A DNA stretch of 16,655 nt from Lachnospiraceae bacterium (lineage in GTDB: Bacteria; Bacillota_A; Clostridia; Lachnospirales; Lachnospiraceae), in NCBI GenBank assembly GCA_017542725.1, contig JAFXWR010000110.1:1-16655 (forward strand), in the 5' to 3' direction. Positions 15,416 through 16,655 of this stretch are shown here, one piece after another; the stretch's first letter is position 1; each line of letters starts with the position of its first letter. The translations under genes and the position numbers were made by a program. Under the pieces are notes generated by a model. That model was not told the DNA's origin and made no database searches. It saw only the letters and a list, made by a program, of their open reading frames with translations.

Positions 15416-16552
15416 ATGGCAAAAGACAAAAACATAAATAAAATAAGTGTGGATGTAGGCTTTAGAAATATTTGCTTAAATTCTATAGTACTGATAAAAC
15501 ATTCAAGAAAAATAGCTGTTAAAAGTGTTAATAGTATTCAATTACTAACATATTATATTATAGGTATGTGGATTGTAGAAGAACAACAAAAAGGTGAAAA
15601 AAGAGCTGGATATGGTGATGAACTATTAAAAACTATGTCTAAAGCTCTTACAGAAGAGTTTGGGAAAGGCTTTTCAAAGTCAAGTTTAGATAATTTTAGA
15701 AAGTTTTATATTGTATATAAAGATAGAATTAACCAACCAGTGGTTGGAAAATATATAGCCACAATTCTCCAACCAGCGGTTGGAAAATCTAATACTAAAG
15801 AAGGCAATTCAATGGATAGTGAATTAAACGAACTGCCGTTTTATCTTGATTGGAGCCAATACATTATACTTATGAGAATTGAAAATAAGGAAGAAAGGGA
15901 CTTTTATGAAGTAGAGTCAAAAAATGAAAATTGGAGCAAAAGGGAGCTTCAGAGGCAATATAATTCATCTCTTTATGAAAGATTGGCTCTTAGTAAAGAT
16001 AAAAAAGGTCTTATAGAATTATCAAAATCTGGCAATTTAATAGAAAAGCCAGAAGATATTATAAAACAACCTACTGTTCTTGAGTTTTTGGGACTGGATG
16101 AAAAAGAGCATTATCTTGAGTCCGACTTAGAGACTGCGGTGCTTGATAAACTTCAAAAATTCTTGCTTGAAATGGGAAAAGGTTATTTATTTGAGAAAAG
16201 ACAAAAAAGATTTACCTTTAACGAAGATAATTATTATGTTGATTTGGTATTATATAATCGTCTTTTAAAATGCTATGTTCTTATTGATTTTAAAACAGAT
16301 AAGATCACTCATCAAGATTTGGGACAAATGCAAATGTATGTTAATTATTATGATAGATACGAGAAAAAAGAATTTGAAAATCCTACTATAGGAATACTTT
16401 TGTGTAAAGAAAAAAATGATGCACTTATTGAACTTACATTGCCAGAAAATGCAAATATTTATGCTACGGAATATAAATTATATCTACCTGATAAAAATGA
16501 ACTTAAAAAGAAATTAAGTGAATGGATTGATGAGATAGATAATGGAGAATAA
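15416..16552 (+). CDS. DUF1016/YhcG-type PDDEXK nuclease domain protein
   Basis: A 378-residue protein with the two-part layout of the DUF1016 family. The N-terminal helical domain (about 1-105) includes GMWIVEEQQKGEKRAGYGDE and SKSSLDNFRKFY. The C-terminal PDDEXK-like domain (about 220-360) has D276 in YYVDLVLYN and D291-FK293, the expected acid and acid-x-lysine pattern, then GQMQMYVNYYDRY. The segment between them carries QPVVGK (107-112) and QPAVGK (119-124), encoded by palindromic DNA. GAGAGGA precedes the ATG with a suitable gap. It sits between hsdM and hsdS and is probably co-transcribed with them. Such genes are often seen inside type I loci, but whether the protein aids restriction, repairs DNA or is a passenger is unresolved. 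Confidence 0.88.
   Translation: MAKDKNINKISVDVGFRNICLNSIVLIKHSRKIAVKSVNSIQLLTYYIIGMWIVEEQQKGEKRAGYGDELLKTMSKALTEEFGKGFSKSSLDNFRKFYIVYKDRINQPVVGKYIATILQPAVGKSNTKEGNSMDSELNELPFYLDWSQYIILMRIENKEERDFYEVESKNENWSKRELQRQYNSSLYERLALSKDKKGLIELSKSGNLIEKPEDIIKQPTVLEFLGLDEKEHYLESDLETAVLDKLQKFLLEMGKGYLFEKRQKRFTFNEDNYYVDLVLYNRLLKCYVLIDFKTDKITHQDLGQMQMYVNYYDRYEKKEFENPTIGILLCKEKNDALIELTLPENANIYATEYKLYLPDKNELKKKLSEWIDEIDNGE
15733..15783 (+). repeat. Two in-frame palindromes inside the nuclease gene
   Basis: CCAACCAGTGGTTGG (15733-15747) and CCAACCAGCGGTTGG (15769-15783) are perfect 6-bp inverted repeats with a 3-base centre, spaced exactly 36 bases (12 codons) apart. Each is followed by AAAAT. The architecture matches the intergenic GCCACC-AGC-GGTGGC at 15348-15362. 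Confidence 0.85.
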
Positions 16553-16555
16553 GAG

Positions 16556-16655
16556 ATGAGTTTGAAGAAATATAAACTTGGGGAATTGATTGAACTTTGC
16601 GAAGACAAGAACTCTGAATTAAAGTATAGTTTATGTGATGTAAAAGGAATATCAA
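16556..16655 (+). CDS. hsdS: Type I restriction-modification specificity subunit, 5' fragment
   Basis: The subunit that recognises the target DNA sequence in the type I complex. The first 33 codons are visible: MSLKKYKLGELIELCEDKN and then a segment ending LCDVKGIS. This matches the start of the N-terminal target recognition domain of HsdS proteins (a KLGEL opening followed by a VKGIS-like segment). GGAG is 9 bases before the ATG, in the end of the nuclease gene, whose stop is 3 bases upstream. The window ends inside the gene, so specificity cannot be judged. Confidence 0.85.
   Translation, partial: MSLKKYKLGELIELCEDKNSELKYSLCDVKGIS

Noticed and set aside
15733..15783. Possible CRISPR array from two repeats 36 bases apart
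   Set aside because: Only two copies, the sequence between them is part of an intact coding frame, and no cas gene is near.

Overview
The window is AT-rich, densely coding DNA. All confident genes lie on the + strand. The protein types suggest a low-GC Firmicute of the Clostridia, probably Lachnospiraceae or a close relative: a class A PBP with a cysteine-bearing C-terminus, lipoproteins with clear lipoboxes, a glycine-rich secreted protein with choline-binding-type repeats, strong AGGAGG-like ribosome binding sites, and an HsdM/DUF1016/HsdS locus. The genus cannot be fixed from sequence reading alone.

Region 1 (49-7435) carries a bifunctional penicillin-binding protein, an M16C (PreP-like) zinc metallopeptidase made as a lipoprotein, and the ATPase and permease of a zinc/manganese-type ABC importer. 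The peptidase and ATPase genes are almost contiguous. No metal-binding lipoprotein (ZnuA type) is present in the window.

Region 2 (7445-12230) is the most interesting block. Five consecutive genes encode an FkbH-like HAD-IIIC protein, a stand-alone acyl carrier protein, a VOC-fold metalloenzyme, a membrane-anchored SGNH-fold protein and an MBOAT O-acyltransferase. The parts list parallels the Dlt system: activation and loading, carrier, membrane O-acyltransferase, and extracytoplasmic SGNH partner. I infer a Dlt-like export pathway in which a three-carbon group such as glyceryl, possibly modified by the VOC enzyme, is passed from ACP to a cell-envelope polymer. The substrate and acceptor are unknown.

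Region 3 (12231-13540) holds two small exported proteins. The first is a Gly/Ser-linker protein with a cell-wall-binding-like tail. Its signal peptide is split by a run of seven A residues that matches a canonical -1 slippery site, or else is a one-base homopolymer deletion. The second is an orphan lipoprotein, followed by a clear intrinsic terminator.

Region 4 (13650-16655) is the start of a type I restriction-modification locus: an extended -10 promoter, hsdM, a DUF1016/YhcG-type PDDEXK nuclease, and the first 33 codons of hsdS at the window edge. The hsdM-nuclease junction holds three overlapping inverted repeats. Related palindromes occur twice, in frame, inside the nuclease gene.

A small dispersed repeat, core GTAGGGGCG, sits at gene junctions in regions 1 and 2 in both orientations. 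It contributes stop codons, ribosome binding sites and, in one case, a start codon. No tRNA, rRNA, CRISPR array or insertion sequence was seen. No gene-free stretch exceeds about 215 bases.
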